A stretch of DNA of 64,000 nucleotides, taken from the NCBI RefSeq assembly GCF_027532185.1, contig NZ_JAPZSV010000002.1:310001-374000 (forward strand), written 5' to 3'. The first letter of the stretch is position 1; each line of letters begins with the position of its first letter. Positions 1 to 8,493 of the stretch are shown here, one piece after another. The position numbers and the translations under genes were made by a program. The DNA comes from Hylemonella sp. (lineage in GTDB: Bacteria; Pseudomonadota; Gammaproteobacteria; Burkholderiales; Burkholderiaceae_C). The notes below the pieces were generated by a model. It saw only the letters and a program-made list of their open reading frames with translations. It was not told where the DNA came from and did no database searches.

Positions 1-1136
1 CTGTACATCTGCTTCTGACCGAACAGACGCGGGATCAGGTAGTACATCGAACCCATGGTGACCAGACCCACCCAGCCCAGGGCGCCCGAGTGCACGTGGC
101 CCACGGTCCAGTCGGTGTAGTGCGAGAGCGCGTTGACGGTCTTGATCGACATCATCGGGCCCTCGAAGGTGCTCATGCCGTAGAAAGACAGCGAGACGAT
201 GAGGAAGCGCAGGATGGGGTCGTCACGCAGCTTGTGCCAGGCACCGCTGAGCGTCATGATGCCGTTGATCATGCCGCCCCAGCTCGGCGCCAGCAGGATG
301 AGCGAGAACAGCATGCCGACGGACTGCGTCCAGTCCGGCAACGCGGTGTAGTGCAGGTGGTGCGGACCGGCCCACATGTAGGTGAAGATCAGGGCCCAGA
401 AGTGCACGATGGACAGACGGTAGCTGTACACCGGGCGCTCGGCCTGCTTGGGGATGAAGTAGTACATCATCCCCAGGAAGCCCGCCGTGAGGAAGAAGCC
501 CACGGCGTTGTGGCCGTACCACCACTGCACCATGGCGTCCTGCACACCGGCGTAGGCCGAGTAGGACTTCATGAGGCCGGCCGGTATGGCTGCACTGTTG
601 ACGAGGTGCAGCAGGGCCACGGCAAGGATGAAGGCGCCGAAGAACCAGTTGGCCACGTAGATATGCTTGACCTTGCGCGTGCCGATGGTCCCGAAGAAGA
701 CCACGGCGAACGCCACCCAGACCGCGGTGATCAGGATGTCGATCGGCCACTCGAGCTCGGCGTATTCCTTGCCCTGGGTGTAGCCCAGCGGCAGCGAGAT
801 GGCGGCCAGCACGATGACGGCCTGCCAGCCCCAGAAGGTGAAGGCCGCGAGCTTTTCGCCGAAGAGCCGCACGTGGCAGGTGCGCTGCACCACGTAGTAG
901 GCGGCCGCGAACAGGCCGCAGCCCCCGAAGGCGAAGATCACAGCGTTGGTGTGCAGCGGCCGCAGGCGGCCGTAACTGAGCCAGGGAATGCCGAAGTTGA
1001 GCTCGGGCCAGGTCAGCTGGGCGGCAATGATCACGCCGACCAGCATGCCCACCACCCCCCAGACCACCGTCATGATGGCGAACTGGCGCACAACGGTGTC
1101 GTTGTACACGGTCGCCTGCTGGTTTGAAAATGCCAT
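1..1136 (-). CDS. ccoN: cbb3-type cytochrome c oxidase subunit I, CcoN (partial, runs off the left edge)
   Basis: This is the catalytic haem-copper subunit of the high-affinity cbb3 terminal oxidase in the inner membrane. About 378 N-terminal codons are present and the C-terminus lies outside the window. Translation from the ATG at 1134-1136 begins [13 protein letters not shown]. It contains the low-spin haem histidine in [10 protein letters not shown] (about residue 62), the [10 protein letters not shown] stretch and the His-His pair in GPHHLHYT, both copper-centre signatures, and many transmembrane helices. A purine-rich ribosome site (AGAGAGG) precedes the start. It lies downstream of ccoI and ccoS on the same strand, and an FNR-type box sits 58-71 bases upstream of the start, in keeping with low-oxygen induction of cbb3 oxidases. 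Confidence 0.96.
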   Translation of the reverse strand, partial: MAFSNQQATVYNDTVVRQFAIMTVVWGVVGMLVGVIIAAQLTWPELNFGIPWLSYGRLRPLHTNAVIFAFGGCGLFAAAYYVVQRTCHVRLFGEKLAAFTFWGWQAVIVLAAISLPLGYTQGKEYAELEWPIDILITAVWVAFAVVFFGTIGTRKVKHIYVANWFFGAFILAVALLHLVNSAAIPAGLMKSYSAYAGVQDAMVQWWYGHNAVGFFLTAGFLGMMYYFIPKQAERPVYSYRLSIVHFWALIFTYMWAGPHHLHYTALPDWTQSVGMLFSLILLAPSWGGMINGIMTLSGAWHKLRDDPILRFLIVSLSFYGMSTFEGPMMSIKTVNALSHYTDWTVGHVHSGALGWVGLVTMGSMYYLIPRLFGQKQMY

Positions 1137-1193
1137 GTGCACCTCTCTTTTTATGAACCCCGTGGAGTGTCCGCCTTTGGACCAGGACACCAT

Positions 1194-1207
1194 TTGACGC
1201 AAATCAA
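1194..1207. promoter_or_regulatory. FNR/ANR-type box upstream of ccoN
   Basis: The sequence TTGACGCAAATCAA matches the FNR/ANR consensus TTGAT-N4-ATCAA at nine of ten positions. It lies between the ccoS stop and the ccoN start, the usual place for oxygen-responsive control of cbb3 operons. I could not identify a convincing -10 element, so the exact promoter is not assigned. Confidence 0.75.
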
Positions 1208-1213
1208 CCGCCC

Positions 1214-1351
1214 TCACGAATCCCGCAGGATGCGTTCGCCCTCGGACTCCAAGTCTTCGAACTGTCCGCGTTCGATGGCCCACCACAGGCCCGCAAGAAT
1301 GAAGAAGACCAGCGCCACCGACAAAGGGATCAGCAGGTAAAGGATGTCCAT
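1214..1351 (-). CDS. ccoS: cbb3 oxidase maturation protein CcoS
   Basis: A 45-residue membrane protein needed for cofactor insertion into the cbb3 oxidase. It reads [17 protein letters not shown], one transmembrane helix, then [15 protein letters not shown] and a charged tail ending RILRDS. This is the CcoS pattern (helix, WA-x-x-x-GQF(D/E)DLE, acidic tail). Its ATG overlaps the ccoI stop codon (ATGA), so the two are translationally coupled, and ccoN follows 77 bases on. Confidence 0.93.
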   Translation of the reverse strand: MDILYLLIPLSVALVFFILAGLWWAIERGQFEDLESEGERILRDS

Positions 1352-3693
1352 CAGCGGCTCTCCTTGCCGCGCCAGCCCGGCGCCAGGCGCAATGCATTGA
1401 CGACGACGAGCAGCGAACTGGCCGCCATGCCCAGACCGGCCAGCCAGGCCGGCATCCAGCCCACCACGGCCAGCGGCACGCAGACCGCGTTGTAGGCCAC
1501 AGCCCAGCCCAGGTTCTGGCGCACGATGCGCAGCGTGCGCCGCGCCAGGCGGATGCCCTCCTCCACCCGGGCCAGTTGCTCACCCAGCATCACGAAATCC
1601 GCGCGTGACTGCGCCAACGGCACGGCCCGCCCGAAAGCGATGGAGGCCTGGGCGCCCGCCAGGGCCGGTCCGTCGTTCAGGCCGTCACCCACGACCACGG
1701 CCTGGCGACCCGCCAGCCTTGCCTGTTGCAAGGCCTCCAGCTTGTCCTGCGGCGTGCAGCCGCCGAGCGCCTGGGTAATGCCCAGCTGCTGTGCCACGCG
1801 CGCCACGGCCTCGGGCGCGTCACCCGAAAGGATGCGCACCTCGATGCCCTGGGCCTGCAGCGCCGCTACGGTGGCCTGGGCGTCGGGCCGCAGGTCCTCG
1901 CCAAACTCGAAGGTCGCGAGCCAGCCCTGTGCATCACAGAGCACGGCATGCGGGCCAGCCACCGGCTGCGCCGGCACACCACAGTGCGCGGCCGAGCCCA
2001 GACGCAAGGTCTGCGAGGCCTCGTCGGCGGTCTGACGCACCTGCCCGGTGAGGCCGGCACCAGCCTGCTCCTGCACCTGCTCACTGAGCCAGGGCGCCAC
2101 GGCGTCCGCCTCGGCCGTGGCCTGTAGCGCGCGCGAGACCGGATGGAGCGAATGCCGCGCCAGCGCCGTCGCCTGGGCCAGCACCTGGCCGCGCGTGGCG
2201 CCTGCGCGCAGGCGCAGGCCCTGCAGCACGAGTGCGTCACGGGTCAGCGTGCCCGTCTTGTCGAAGATCACGAGGTCGGTGTGGGCCAGCGCCTCCAGCG
2301 CGCCGAGCCGGCGCACCAGCACCCCCTGACGCGCCAGGGTGCCTGCGGCCGCCAGCATGGCCGCAGGCGTGGCCAGCGAGAGCGCGCAAGGACAGGTGAC
2401 GATGAGCACGGCCACCGCCACCATGAGCGCATGCGCCGGATCCTGCGACCACCACCAGGCGGCAGCACCGGCCGCGGCCAGCAGCACACCGATAAGAAAG
2501 GGCCGGGCCAGCCGGTCCACCAGCAGCGCCAGCTGGGGCCGGCTCTGCGCAGCCTCCTCCATCAGGGCCACGATCTGGGCGTAGCGCGTGTCCTCTCCCG
2601 TGCGCTCCACGCGCACCCCTACGGCGGCGCTGAGGTTGTGGCTGCCGGCGATCACCGCCGCACCGGGGCCGCGCGGCAGCGGGCGCGACTCGCCGGTGAG
2701 CAGGGCTTCGTCGGCATGGGTCTGGCCTTCGAGCACGATGCCATCGGCCGGGAAGGACTCTCCGGGCAGCACGCGCAGCACGTCGCCCGGACGCAAGCGG
2801 TGCACGGCCACGCGCTCGAACTCACCGTCGGCGCGCTCGCGCAGCACGCTGTCGGGCAGGCGGTTCATCAGCGCATCCAGCGCCCCAGCGGTGCGCTCGC
2901 GCAGGCGCTGCTCCAGCCAGCGGCCGGTGAGCAGGAAGAAGACGAACATGGTCAGCGAGTCGAAGTACACCTCGCGACCGAAGAGGCCCTGCGGCTCGAA
3001 AGTACCCGCCGTGCTGACCACAAAGGTGATGGCCATGCCCAGTGCCACCGGCAGATCCATGCTGATGCACCGCTGCAGGATGTCGCGCCAGGCCGCGGCA
3101 AAGAAGGGCGTGCAGGAGAAGAAGAGCACGGGCAGCGTGATGACCCAGGAGGCCCAGCGCAGCAGCTGCTCCATCTCCATCGTGAGGTCACCCGGCTCCG
3201 CTACATAGGCAGGCCACGCGTACATCATGACCTGCATCATGCAAAAGCCCGCAAGCAGCCAGCGCCACAGCGACTTGCGGGTCTCCTTGCGGCGGCGCTC
3301 ACTGGCCAGCGCGTCCTGTGCCGGCACGGCGCGGTAACCGGCGCGACGCACGGCCTGCATCCACTCGGAGGGGCGCACGGCTCCGGCATCCCAGAGCACG
3401 CGCGCGCGCCGACTGCCGGCGCTGACGCTGGCGCTGCTCACGCCGGGCACGCGCCGCAGCGCGTCCTCGACATTGAGGGCGCAGGCTGCGCAGTGCATAC
3501 CTTCGATCAGCAGATGGGATTCCCAGCAGCCCTGCGTCTCGCTGGCGCCTGCCTGGGGCCGGCTGAAGCCCGACCACAGCTGGGGATCATCCAGCAGGCT
3601 TTCGCCCACCAGCCGGTCCGATGGGGCGACGGCCGCGGAGGCGCCAGCAGACGTGGCAGGCGGTGCGGCAAGACTGGCGGAGCTCATGGACAT
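1351..3693 (-). CDS. ccoI: cbb3 oxidase copper-transporting P-type ATPase CcoI
   Basis: P1B-type ATPase that exports copper across the inner membrane for insertion into the cbb3 oxidase copper site. It has about 780 residues. After a non-conserved Ala/Ser-rich N-terminus come a metal-binding HMA domain ([12 protein letters not shown], about residue 67), the transmembrane metal site [11 protein letters not shown] (about 434), the phosphorylation site DKTGTLT (about 477) and [10 protein letters not shown] (about 670). An in-frame TTG lies one codon upstream at 3696. I prefer the ATG at 3693, but ATG 3687 and a GTG near 3610 are alternatives, because the first 30 residues look unlike the family. 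It forms an operon with ccoS and ccoN. A perfect FNR box lies 31-44 bases upstream of the start. Confidence 0.95.
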   Translation of the reverse strand: MSMSSASLAAPPATSAGASAAVAPSDRLVGESLLDDPQLWSGFSRPQAGASETQGCWESHLLIEGMHCAACALNVEDALRRVPGVSSASVSAGSRRARVLWDAGAVRPSEWMQAVRRAGYRAVPAQDALASERRRKETRKSLWRWLLAGFCMMQVMMYAWPAYVAEPGDLTMEMEQLLRWASWVITLPVLFFSCTPFFAAAWRDILQRCISMDLPVALGMAITFVVSTAGTFEPQGLFGREVYFDSLTMFVFFLLTGRWLEQRLRERTAGALDALMNRLPDSVLRERADGEFERVAVHRLRPGDVLRVLPGESFPADGIVLEGQTHADEALLTGESRPLPRGPGAAVIAGSHNLSAAVGVRVERTGEDTRYAQIVALMEEAAQSRPQLALLVDRLARPFLIGVLLAAAGAAAWWWSQDPAHALMVAVAVLIVTCPCALSLATPAAMLAAAGTLARQGVLVRRLGALEALAHTDLVIFDKTGTLTRDALVLQGLRLRAGATRGQVLAQATALARHSLHPVSRALQATAEADAVAPWLSEQVQEQAGAGLTGQVRQTADEASQTLRLGSAAHCGVPAQPVAGPHAVLCDAQGWLATFEFGEDLRPDAQATVAALQAQGIEVRILSGDAPEAVARVAQQLGITQALGGCTPQDKLEALQQARLAGRQAVVVGDGLNDGPALAGAQASIAFGRAVPLAQSRADFVMLGEQLARVEEGIRLARRTLRIVRQNLGWAVAYNAVCVPLAVVGWMPAWLAGLGMAASSLLVVVNALRLAPGWRGKESR

Positions 3694-3723
3694 CAAGCCT
3701 ATCGGGCCGAACCCGCCTCCTAC

Positions 3724-3737
3724 TTGATATGGATCAA
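3724..3737. promoter_or_regulatory. Perfect FNR/ANR box between ccoI and uspA
   Basis: TTGATATGGATCAA is an exact match to TTGAT-N4-ATCAA. Its centre (3730.5) is 69 bases from the uspA start and 37 from the ccoI ATG. A class II position (-41.5) would put a transcription start near 3772 for uspA, which fits. For ccoI the same geometry would fall inside the annotated coding start. The box therefore most simply serves the stress protein gene, with ccoI possibly using another geometry or a later start. Confidence 0.85.
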
Positions 3738-3799
3738 GACCATAGCAGAAGCATGTGACCTAAGCTAGGGGCACCGCAACAAAGCCTGAAGGAGTCATC

Positions 3800-4243
3800 A
3801 TGTACAAGCGCATCCTCGTCGCCACCGATGGCAGCACCCTCTCGAAGAAAGCCGTGAGCAGCGCCGTGGCCCTGGCCCAGCTCAGCGGCGCCGAGCTCGT
3901 CGCCCTCAAGGTGGTACCGCGCTACCCGCAGAGTTACTTCGAAGGCGGCCTGGCACTGCCGCTGAGTGACATCAACAGGATCGAGAAGCAGTGGACCACC
4001 CAAGGCCAGGCCGTGGTGGATGCCGTGGCCAAGACCGCGAAGGGCAAAGGCGTCGCGACCAAGGGCGTGGTCGTCAAGTCGGACCTGATCAGCGAGGCCA
4101 TCATCGCCACAGCGAAGAAGAACAAATGCGACCTCATCGTCATGGCCTCGCACGGCCGCAAGGGCATCAAGCGCCTGCTGCTGGGCAGCGAAACCCAGCA
4201 GGTCCTGACGCACTCGCACATTCCGGTGCTGGTCTTGCGCTGA
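3800..4243 (+). CDS. Universal stress protein, UspA family
   Basis: A single-domain cytoplasmic Usp of 147 residues. It starts MYKRILVATDGSTLS (the conserved N-terminal strand with the Asp that contacts ATP) and ends with the ATP-binding signature G-x2-G-x9-G-(S/T), seen as ASHGRKGIKRLLLGS, then HSHIPVLVLR. The presence of that signature suggests an ATP-binding member. A good ribosome site (GAAGGAG) precedes the ATG. The perfect FNR box upstream suggests induction at low oxygen, as known for Usp genes in FNR/ANR regulons. It is divergent from ccoI. Confidence 0.93.
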   Translation: MYKRILVATDGSTLSKKAVSSAVALAQLSGAELVALKVVPRYPQSYFEGGLALPLSDINRIEKQWTTQGQAVVDAVAKTAKGKGVATKGVVVKSDLISEAIIATAKKNKCDLIVMASHGRKGIKRLLLGSETQQVLTHSHIPVLVLR

Positions 4244-4269
4244 GGCAGCGCGCCGCAAACTGGTAAATT

Positions 4270-4290
4270 CCCGGGGGAACACACCCCGGG
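4270..4290 (+). promoter_or_regulatory. Hairpin covering the ribosome-binding region of the 4296 gene
   Basis: CCCGGGG (4270-4276), a 7-base loop, then CCCCGGG (4284-4290) form a perfect 7-bp GC stem ending five bases before the ATG at 4296. There is no separate Shine-Dalgarno sequence. The stem could limit translation or act as a weak terminator or processing stop after uspA. It has no U-tract. Confidence 0.4.
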
Positions 4291-4295
4291 ACACC

Positions 4296-5099
4296 ATGAA
4301 CATCGCGCGCCTCCTCCTCCCTCTTGCCCTGCTGCCGCTCGCGGCGCAGGCCCAGCCGGTCACGCTGCGCTCGGTCGACAGCAGCGAGCTGGGCGTGGAA
4401 ATCATGCAGCTGCGCTATGACGCCGGCAGCGGCAGCACGGCCTTCGAGCACGAGGGCAACAAGGTGGGGCTGATGTTCCGCTTCACCCAGGCCCTGAGTG
4501 ACAACTGGTACTGGGGCGGCGACGCCCGCCAGTCGCACGGCAACATCAACTACAGCAGCGCCAGCCGCGGCGAGAAAGGCGGCAACGCCGACGTCGTAAC
4601 CGAGGTGCGAATCACCGGCGGCAAGGACTATCCCCTGGGCTCGCAGCTGCTAGCCCCCTACTTCGGCCTGGGCTATCGCAAGCTCAGCACCGACCTCAAG
4701 GGCCTGACGAGCACGGGCGACGAAGGCTATCGCCGCCGCAGCCAGTACGTCTACCTGCCCCTGGGCCTGACCCACCGCCTGCAGCTCGGGCCCGAGGCAC
4801 GGCTGTCGAGCAGTTTCGAATACGACCTGCTGCTCGACGGCCGTCAGCAGTCCTTCCTCTCGGACGCCGACGCCACCTCAAACGACCCGGTCAACAGCCA
4901 GCGCAAGGGCTATGGCCTGAGGCTGAACAGCAGCTTCGAGACTTACCACTGGTCCATCGGCTTCTTCGTGCACTACTGGCGCATCGGCGCATCGGACGAG
5001 GCGCGTCAGTCCCTGGGCGGCGCTCCGGGGGCATTGGTCGTGGAGCCACGCAACAGCACGCGCGAAGCGGGCGTGCAGTTCCGGCTGCGCTTTCACTGA
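4296..5099 (+). CDS. Predicted outer-membrane beta-barrel protein, tandem paralogue 1
   Basis: A 267-residue exported protein of unrecognised family. A signal peptide (MNIARLLLPLALLPLAAQAQ) is followed by alternating hydrophobic and polar stretches rich in Tyr, Gly and Ser, typical of a small outer-membrane barrel. It ends VQFRLRFH. Obvious similarity to the next gene (shared YWG-D, LGSQ, GLG-R-L-SDL-G, GYRR-S-Y-YLPLG-THR, K-GLRLN and N-TRE-GVQ-R-RFH) shows a tandem duplication. It lies 52 bases after uspA and could be co-transcribed from the FNR-linked promoter. Function is unknown; a role in envelope response to low oxygen is only inference. Confidence 0.7.
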   Translation: MNIARLLLPLALLPLAAQAQPVTLRSVDSSELGVEIMQLRYDAGSGSTAFEHEGNKVGLMFRFTQALSDNWYWGGDARQSHGNINYSSASRGEKGGNADVVTEVRITGGKDYPLGSQLLAPYFGLGYRKLSTDLKGLTSTGDEGYRRRSQYVYLPLGLTHRLQLGPEARLSSSFEYDLLLDGRQQSFLSDADATSNDPVNSQRKGYGLRLNSSFETYHWSIGFFVHYWRIGASDEARQSLGGAPGALVVEPRNSTREAGVQFRLRFH

Positions 5100-5249
5100 C
5101 TGGCTTGGCCGAGAGCCAAACTCGCGAGACCGCGGGGCCGGCGTCTCCATCCCGCGACAACATCGGCCGGCGCGGTCAGTTGACGCAAGGGCTGGTTTAG
5201 GATGGCGCCAGGCTTGAACCACATCAGAATTCCAAGGTAGGGAGAACTC

Positions 5250-6059
5250 ATGTCCTGCAGGACAGTACTTTGCTCACTCATGCTGGCCGGTATCCCGGCA
5301 CTCGCCCCGGCCCAGAGCATGCCTCTTAAGACCACCACAAGCATCGAGATCGGCGGCCAGCTCTCACAGTACAGCTACGAGGAAGAGGTCAACAACAGCT
5401 TCTTCATGTCGCTCAAGGGCAGCAAACTGGGCCTGGTCGGCAGCTACACGCGGGCCCTCGAGGGAGGGGTCTACTGGGGTGTGGATGGGCGTTTCGCCGC
5501 CGGCAACAACCACTACAAGAGCTCGGGGACGGGCGAGGCCAGCCACAATCCGGACCATTACACTGACGCGCGCCTCATCGCGGGACGCGATATCGAGCTC
5601 GGCTCGCAAGTGCTGTCCCTCTACTCGGGACTCGGCACCCGCTACCTCAAGAGCGATCTTCGCGGCTACTCCACCACCGGCGCCGTGGGCTACCGACGCA
5701 GCAGCCACTACCTCTATCTGCCACTGGGTGTGACACACCGTTTCCGGCTCAGCAACGAGGCACGCTGGGCGACGACACTGGAGTACGACCACCTGATCGA
5801 AGGCACGCAGAAGTCCTATCTGACCGATGTCGCCGGCTACACCAGCGATCTGGAAAACCAGCAGAACAAGGGCCACGGCCTGCGCCTGAACTTGGCCTAC
5901 GAAACTGCGACCTGGTCAGTCGGCATGTTCTACCAGGCCTGGAACATCGGCGATTCGGAGATCGGGACCTACACCTCAACCACCACGGTCTACACGGGGT
6001 ATGAACCTAAGAACACCACGCGCGAAGTCGGGGTACAGGTTCGTTACCGCTTTCACTGA
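5250..6059 (+). CDS. Predicted outer-membrane beta-barrel protein, tandem paralogue 2
   Basis: A 269-residue paralogue of the preceding gene with its own signal peptide (MSCRTVLCSLMLAGIPALAP) and the same block pattern, including GLGTRYLKSDLRGY, SSHYLYLPLGVTHRF and NTTREVGVQVRYRFH. The ribosome site GGGAGAAC precedes the ATG. A 150-base spacer separates it from paralogue 1, so it may have its own promoter. A bidirectional terminator follows. No enzyme motif is visible. A small barrel porin or structural outer-membrane protein is the best guess. Confidence 0.7.
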   Translation: MSCRTVLCSLMLAGIPALAPAQSMPLKTTTSIEIGGQLSQYSYEEEVNNSFFMSLKGSKLGLVGSYTRALEGGVYWGVDGRFAAGNNHYKSSGTGEASHNPDHYTDARLIAGRDIELGSQVLSLYSGLGTRYLKSDLRGYSTTGAVGYRRSSHYLYLPLGVTHRFRLSNEARWATTLEYDHLIEGTQKSYLTDVAGYTSDLENQQNKGHGLRLNLAYETATWSVGMFYQAWNIGDSEIGTYTSTTTVYTGYEPKNTTREVGVQVRYRFH

Positions 6060-6078
6060 CAAGGGGTCGCCCCAAAAA

Positions 6079-6107
6079 AAAAGACGCCGGCAATGCCGGC
6101 GTCTTTT
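6079..6107. terminator. Bidirectional rho-independent terminator
   Basis: GACGCCGGC (6083-6091), loop AAT, GCCGGCGTC (6095-6103), flanked by A-runs on the left and TTTT on the right. It lies between the converging barrel gene and matB and can serve both. Confidence 0.9.
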
Positions 6108-6128
6108 CTGTGCACATCATCCAGGCGG

Positions 6129-7661
6129 TCAGCTGAACAGCGTCTTGTACTGGTCGCGCAGCAGGTTCTTCTGCACCTTGCCCATGGTGTTACGCGGCAG
6201 GTCGTCGACCACATAGCACTTCTTGGGGATCTTGAAGTTGGCCAGCTTGGACTTCAGCGTGGCGATGATCTGTTCGCTATCCAGTGCGGCGCCGGGCTTG
6301 CGCACCACCACGGCCACTCCGACCTCGCCGAAGTCCGGATGGGGCACGCCGACGAGCGCGCTCTCGGCCACGCCGGGCAGCTCGTTGATATAGCCTTCGA
6401 TCTCCGCCGGGTAGACGTTGTAACCGCCACTGATGATCAGGTCCTTGCTGCGGCCTACGATGGTCACGTAGCCACGTTCGTCGTACTTGCCCACGTCGCC
6501 GGTCTTGAAGTAGCCATCGGCGGTGAACTCCTCTTTCGTCTTCTCGGGCATGCGCCAGTAGCCCTTGAAAACGTTCGGTCCTTTGACCTGGATGCCACCG
6601 ATTTCGCCCGTGGGCAGGGGCTGGCCATCGTCGCCGGCCACACGCAGGCTCACGCCGGGCAGCGGGAAGCCCACCGTGCCGCCGCGGCGCTCGCCCAGTT
6701 TGGGATCGTAGGGATTGGAGGTCAGCATGATGGTCTCGCTCATGCCGTAGCGCTCCAGGATGGTGTGGCCCGTGCGCTGCTGCCAGGCCTGGAAGGTTTC
6801 CAGCAGCAGCGGGGCGGACCCGGCGATGAAGAGGCGCATATTGCGCACCGCCTCGCGCGTGAGCGTGGGCTCGGCCAGCATGCGCACGTAGAGCGTGGGC
6901 ACGCCCATGAAGACCGTGGCCTCAGGCAGCTTCTCGATGACCCTCTTGGGATCGAACTTGGCCATCCAGAGGATCTTGCTGCCGTTGAGCAGCGCACCGT
7001 GCAGGGCCACGAAGAGGCCGTGCACATGGAAGATGGGCAGTGCATGGATCAGCACGTCACCGTTCTTCCAGCCCCAGTAATCCTTGAGCACGCGCGCGTT
7101 GCTCAGCAGGTTGCCGTGGGTGAGCATGGCGCCCTTGCTGCGGCCCGTGGTGCCGCTGGTGTAGAGGATGGCCGCCAGGTCGTCCCCCTGGCGCGGCACC
7201 GGCGTGTGGCGGTCTGAACAGTGCGCGGCGCGCTCCAGCAGCGTGCCGGTGCGGTTGTCGTCCAGCGTGAAGACATGCTTGGTGCCGGCCTGGAAGGCCA
7301 GCTTGCTGACCCAACCGAAGTTCTTGGGGCTGCAGACGACGACGGCCGGCTCGGCGTTGCCGATGAAGTACTCGATCTCGGCGCTCTGGTAGGCGGTGTT
7401 GAGCGGCAGGAAGACATAGCCGGCGCGCAAGGTGGCCAAGTAGAGCATGACGGCCTCGACCGACTTCTCCACCTGCACGGCCACGCGTGCGCCTTCGGCC
7501 AGCCCCAGGGACTTGAGCAGATTGGCCATCATGGCCGTGGCGCGCTCCAGGTCGCGCCAGCTGTAGTTCAGACCGTTGTCGGTCTCGATGGCGGTGGCAT
7601 CGAGATCGGACGGAAAGGCCGCGCGCAGCGCGGTGTAGAGGTTGTCGTTGGCTTGTGACAT
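6129..7661 (-). CDS. matB: Malonyl-CoA synthetase MatB
   Basis: An ANL-superfamily acyl-CoA ligase of 510 residues that activates malonate with ATP and CoA to malonyl-CoA. The P-loop-like TSGTTGRSKGAMLTHGN (about residues 168-184), the ERYGMSET motif, the hinge KTGDVGKYDERGY and the C-terminal catalytic Lys in PRNTMGKVQKNLLR are all present. The MatB-type N-terminal stretch VQVEKSVEAVMLYLATLRAG and the operon with malonyl-CoA decarboxylase support malonate over other acids. It is the last gene of the operon, 15 bases after the hydratase gene, and ends at a bidirectional terminator. Confidence 0.9.
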   Translation of the reverse strand: MSQANDNLYTALRAAFPSDLDATAIETDNGLNYSWRDLERATAMMANLLKSLGLAEGARVAVQVEKSVEAVMLYLATLRAGYVFLPLNTAYQSAEIEYFIGNAEPAVVVCSPKNFGWVSKLAFQAGTKHVFTLDDNRTGTLLERAAHCSDRHTPVPRQGDDLAAILYTSGTTGRSKGAMLTHGNLLSNARVLKDYWGWKNGDVLIHALPIFHVHGLFVALHGALLNGSKILWMAKFDPKRVIEKLPEATVFMGVPTLYVRMLAEPTLTREAVRNMRLFIAGSAPLLLETFQAWQQRTGHTILERYGMSETIMLTSNPYDPKLGERRGGTVGFPLPGVSLRVAGDDGQPLPTGEIGGIQVKGPNVFKGYWRMPEKTKEEFTADGYFKTGDVGKYDERGYVTIVGRSKDLIISGGYNVYPAEIEGYINELPGVAESALVGVPHPDFGEVGVAVVVRKPGAALDSEQIIATLKSKLANFKIPKKCYVVDDLPRNTMGKVQKNLLRDQYKTLFS

Positions 7662-7676
7662 GGCGGATCGGAAAGG

Positions 7677-8459
7677 TCAGGACAGAGAAAAATCGGCTGG
7701 CCGCTTGGCCAGGAAAGAGGCGATGCCTTCGCGGTGCTCAGCGCTGTCGGCATAGGCATAGGCGCCGGCGAGCAAGGCCCCGGGCACCTCGGCGGCCATG
7801 GGCTGCAGGGCTCGCAGGGTCTGTTTGTTGAGGCGTGCTGCCTGGGGCGCGAGTCGGCTGACGCGTTGCACGCTCTGCTCGACTTCAGGCGCCAACCCGG
7901 CCTCGGGCACGACGCGCTGCAGAAAACCGCGCATATGCATCTGCGGTGCTGTCAAAACTGCGGCTTCGAGCAGCATCTCGCGGGCGCTGGCGGCGCCCGC
8001 CTCGCGCAGCACCAGGGCCGCCTCACGCGGCGCCATGGGGAAACCCAGGCGCCCGATCGGGGCGCCGAAGCGGGCCGTGTCGGCGGCGATGCGAAGGTCG
8101 CAGCAGCAGGCGATCTCCACGCCCGCGCCCATGCAGTTGCCTTCGATCTGGGCCACCACAGGCACGTCGCAGTCCAGCACAGCCTTCAGACCGCCCCAGA
8201 CCTCGTCCTCGTGGAAGACACGCAGGTCGGGTTCGCTGAAGCGGAAACTCTCGTATTCGGAAATGTCACCGCCGGCACAGAAATGACCGCCCTCCCCGCG
8301 CAGCACGATGCAGCGCAGGGAGGTGTCGGCATGCAAGGCGGTGAAGACGGCGCGCAGTTCACGCCACATCGCACGCGACATGGCGTTGAATTTGCCCGGA
8401 TGGCTCAGCGTCACGCGGGCGATAGCGCCCTGGCGCTCGCTCAGGATCTTGCCGCTCAT
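7677..8459 (-). CDS. Enoyl-CoA hydratase/isomerase family protein of the malonate operon
   Basis: A crotonase-fold protein of 260 residues starting MSGKILSERQGAIARVTL. The oxyanion-hole stretches GEGGHFCAGGDISEYE and QIEGNCMGAGVEIACCCDLR are present. The crotonase position often carrying the second catalytic Glu is hard to assign, so the exact reaction is unknown. An upstream in-frame ATG at 8552 would add 31 low-complexity residues overlapping the tctC end and is not favoured. It sits between tctC and matB, implying a role in malonate or a related dicarboxylate route. Confidence is high for the family and low for the substrate. Confidence 0.85.
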   Translation of the reverse strand: MSGKILSERQGAIARVTLSHPGKFNAMSRAMWRELRAVFTALHADTSLRCIVLRGEGGHFCAGGDISEYESFRFSEPDLRVFHEDEVWGGLKAVLDCDVPVVAQIEGNCMGAGVEIACCCDLRIAADTARFGAPIGRLGFPMAPREAALVLREAGAASAREMLLEAAVLTAPQMHMRGFLQRVVPEAGLAPEVEQSVQRVSRLAPQAARLNKQTLRALQPMAAEVPGALLAGAYAYADSAEHREGIASFLAKRPADFSLS

Positions 8460-8493
8460 ACCGGGTCTGCGCGCCTCACGGTTACCCGCTTGT

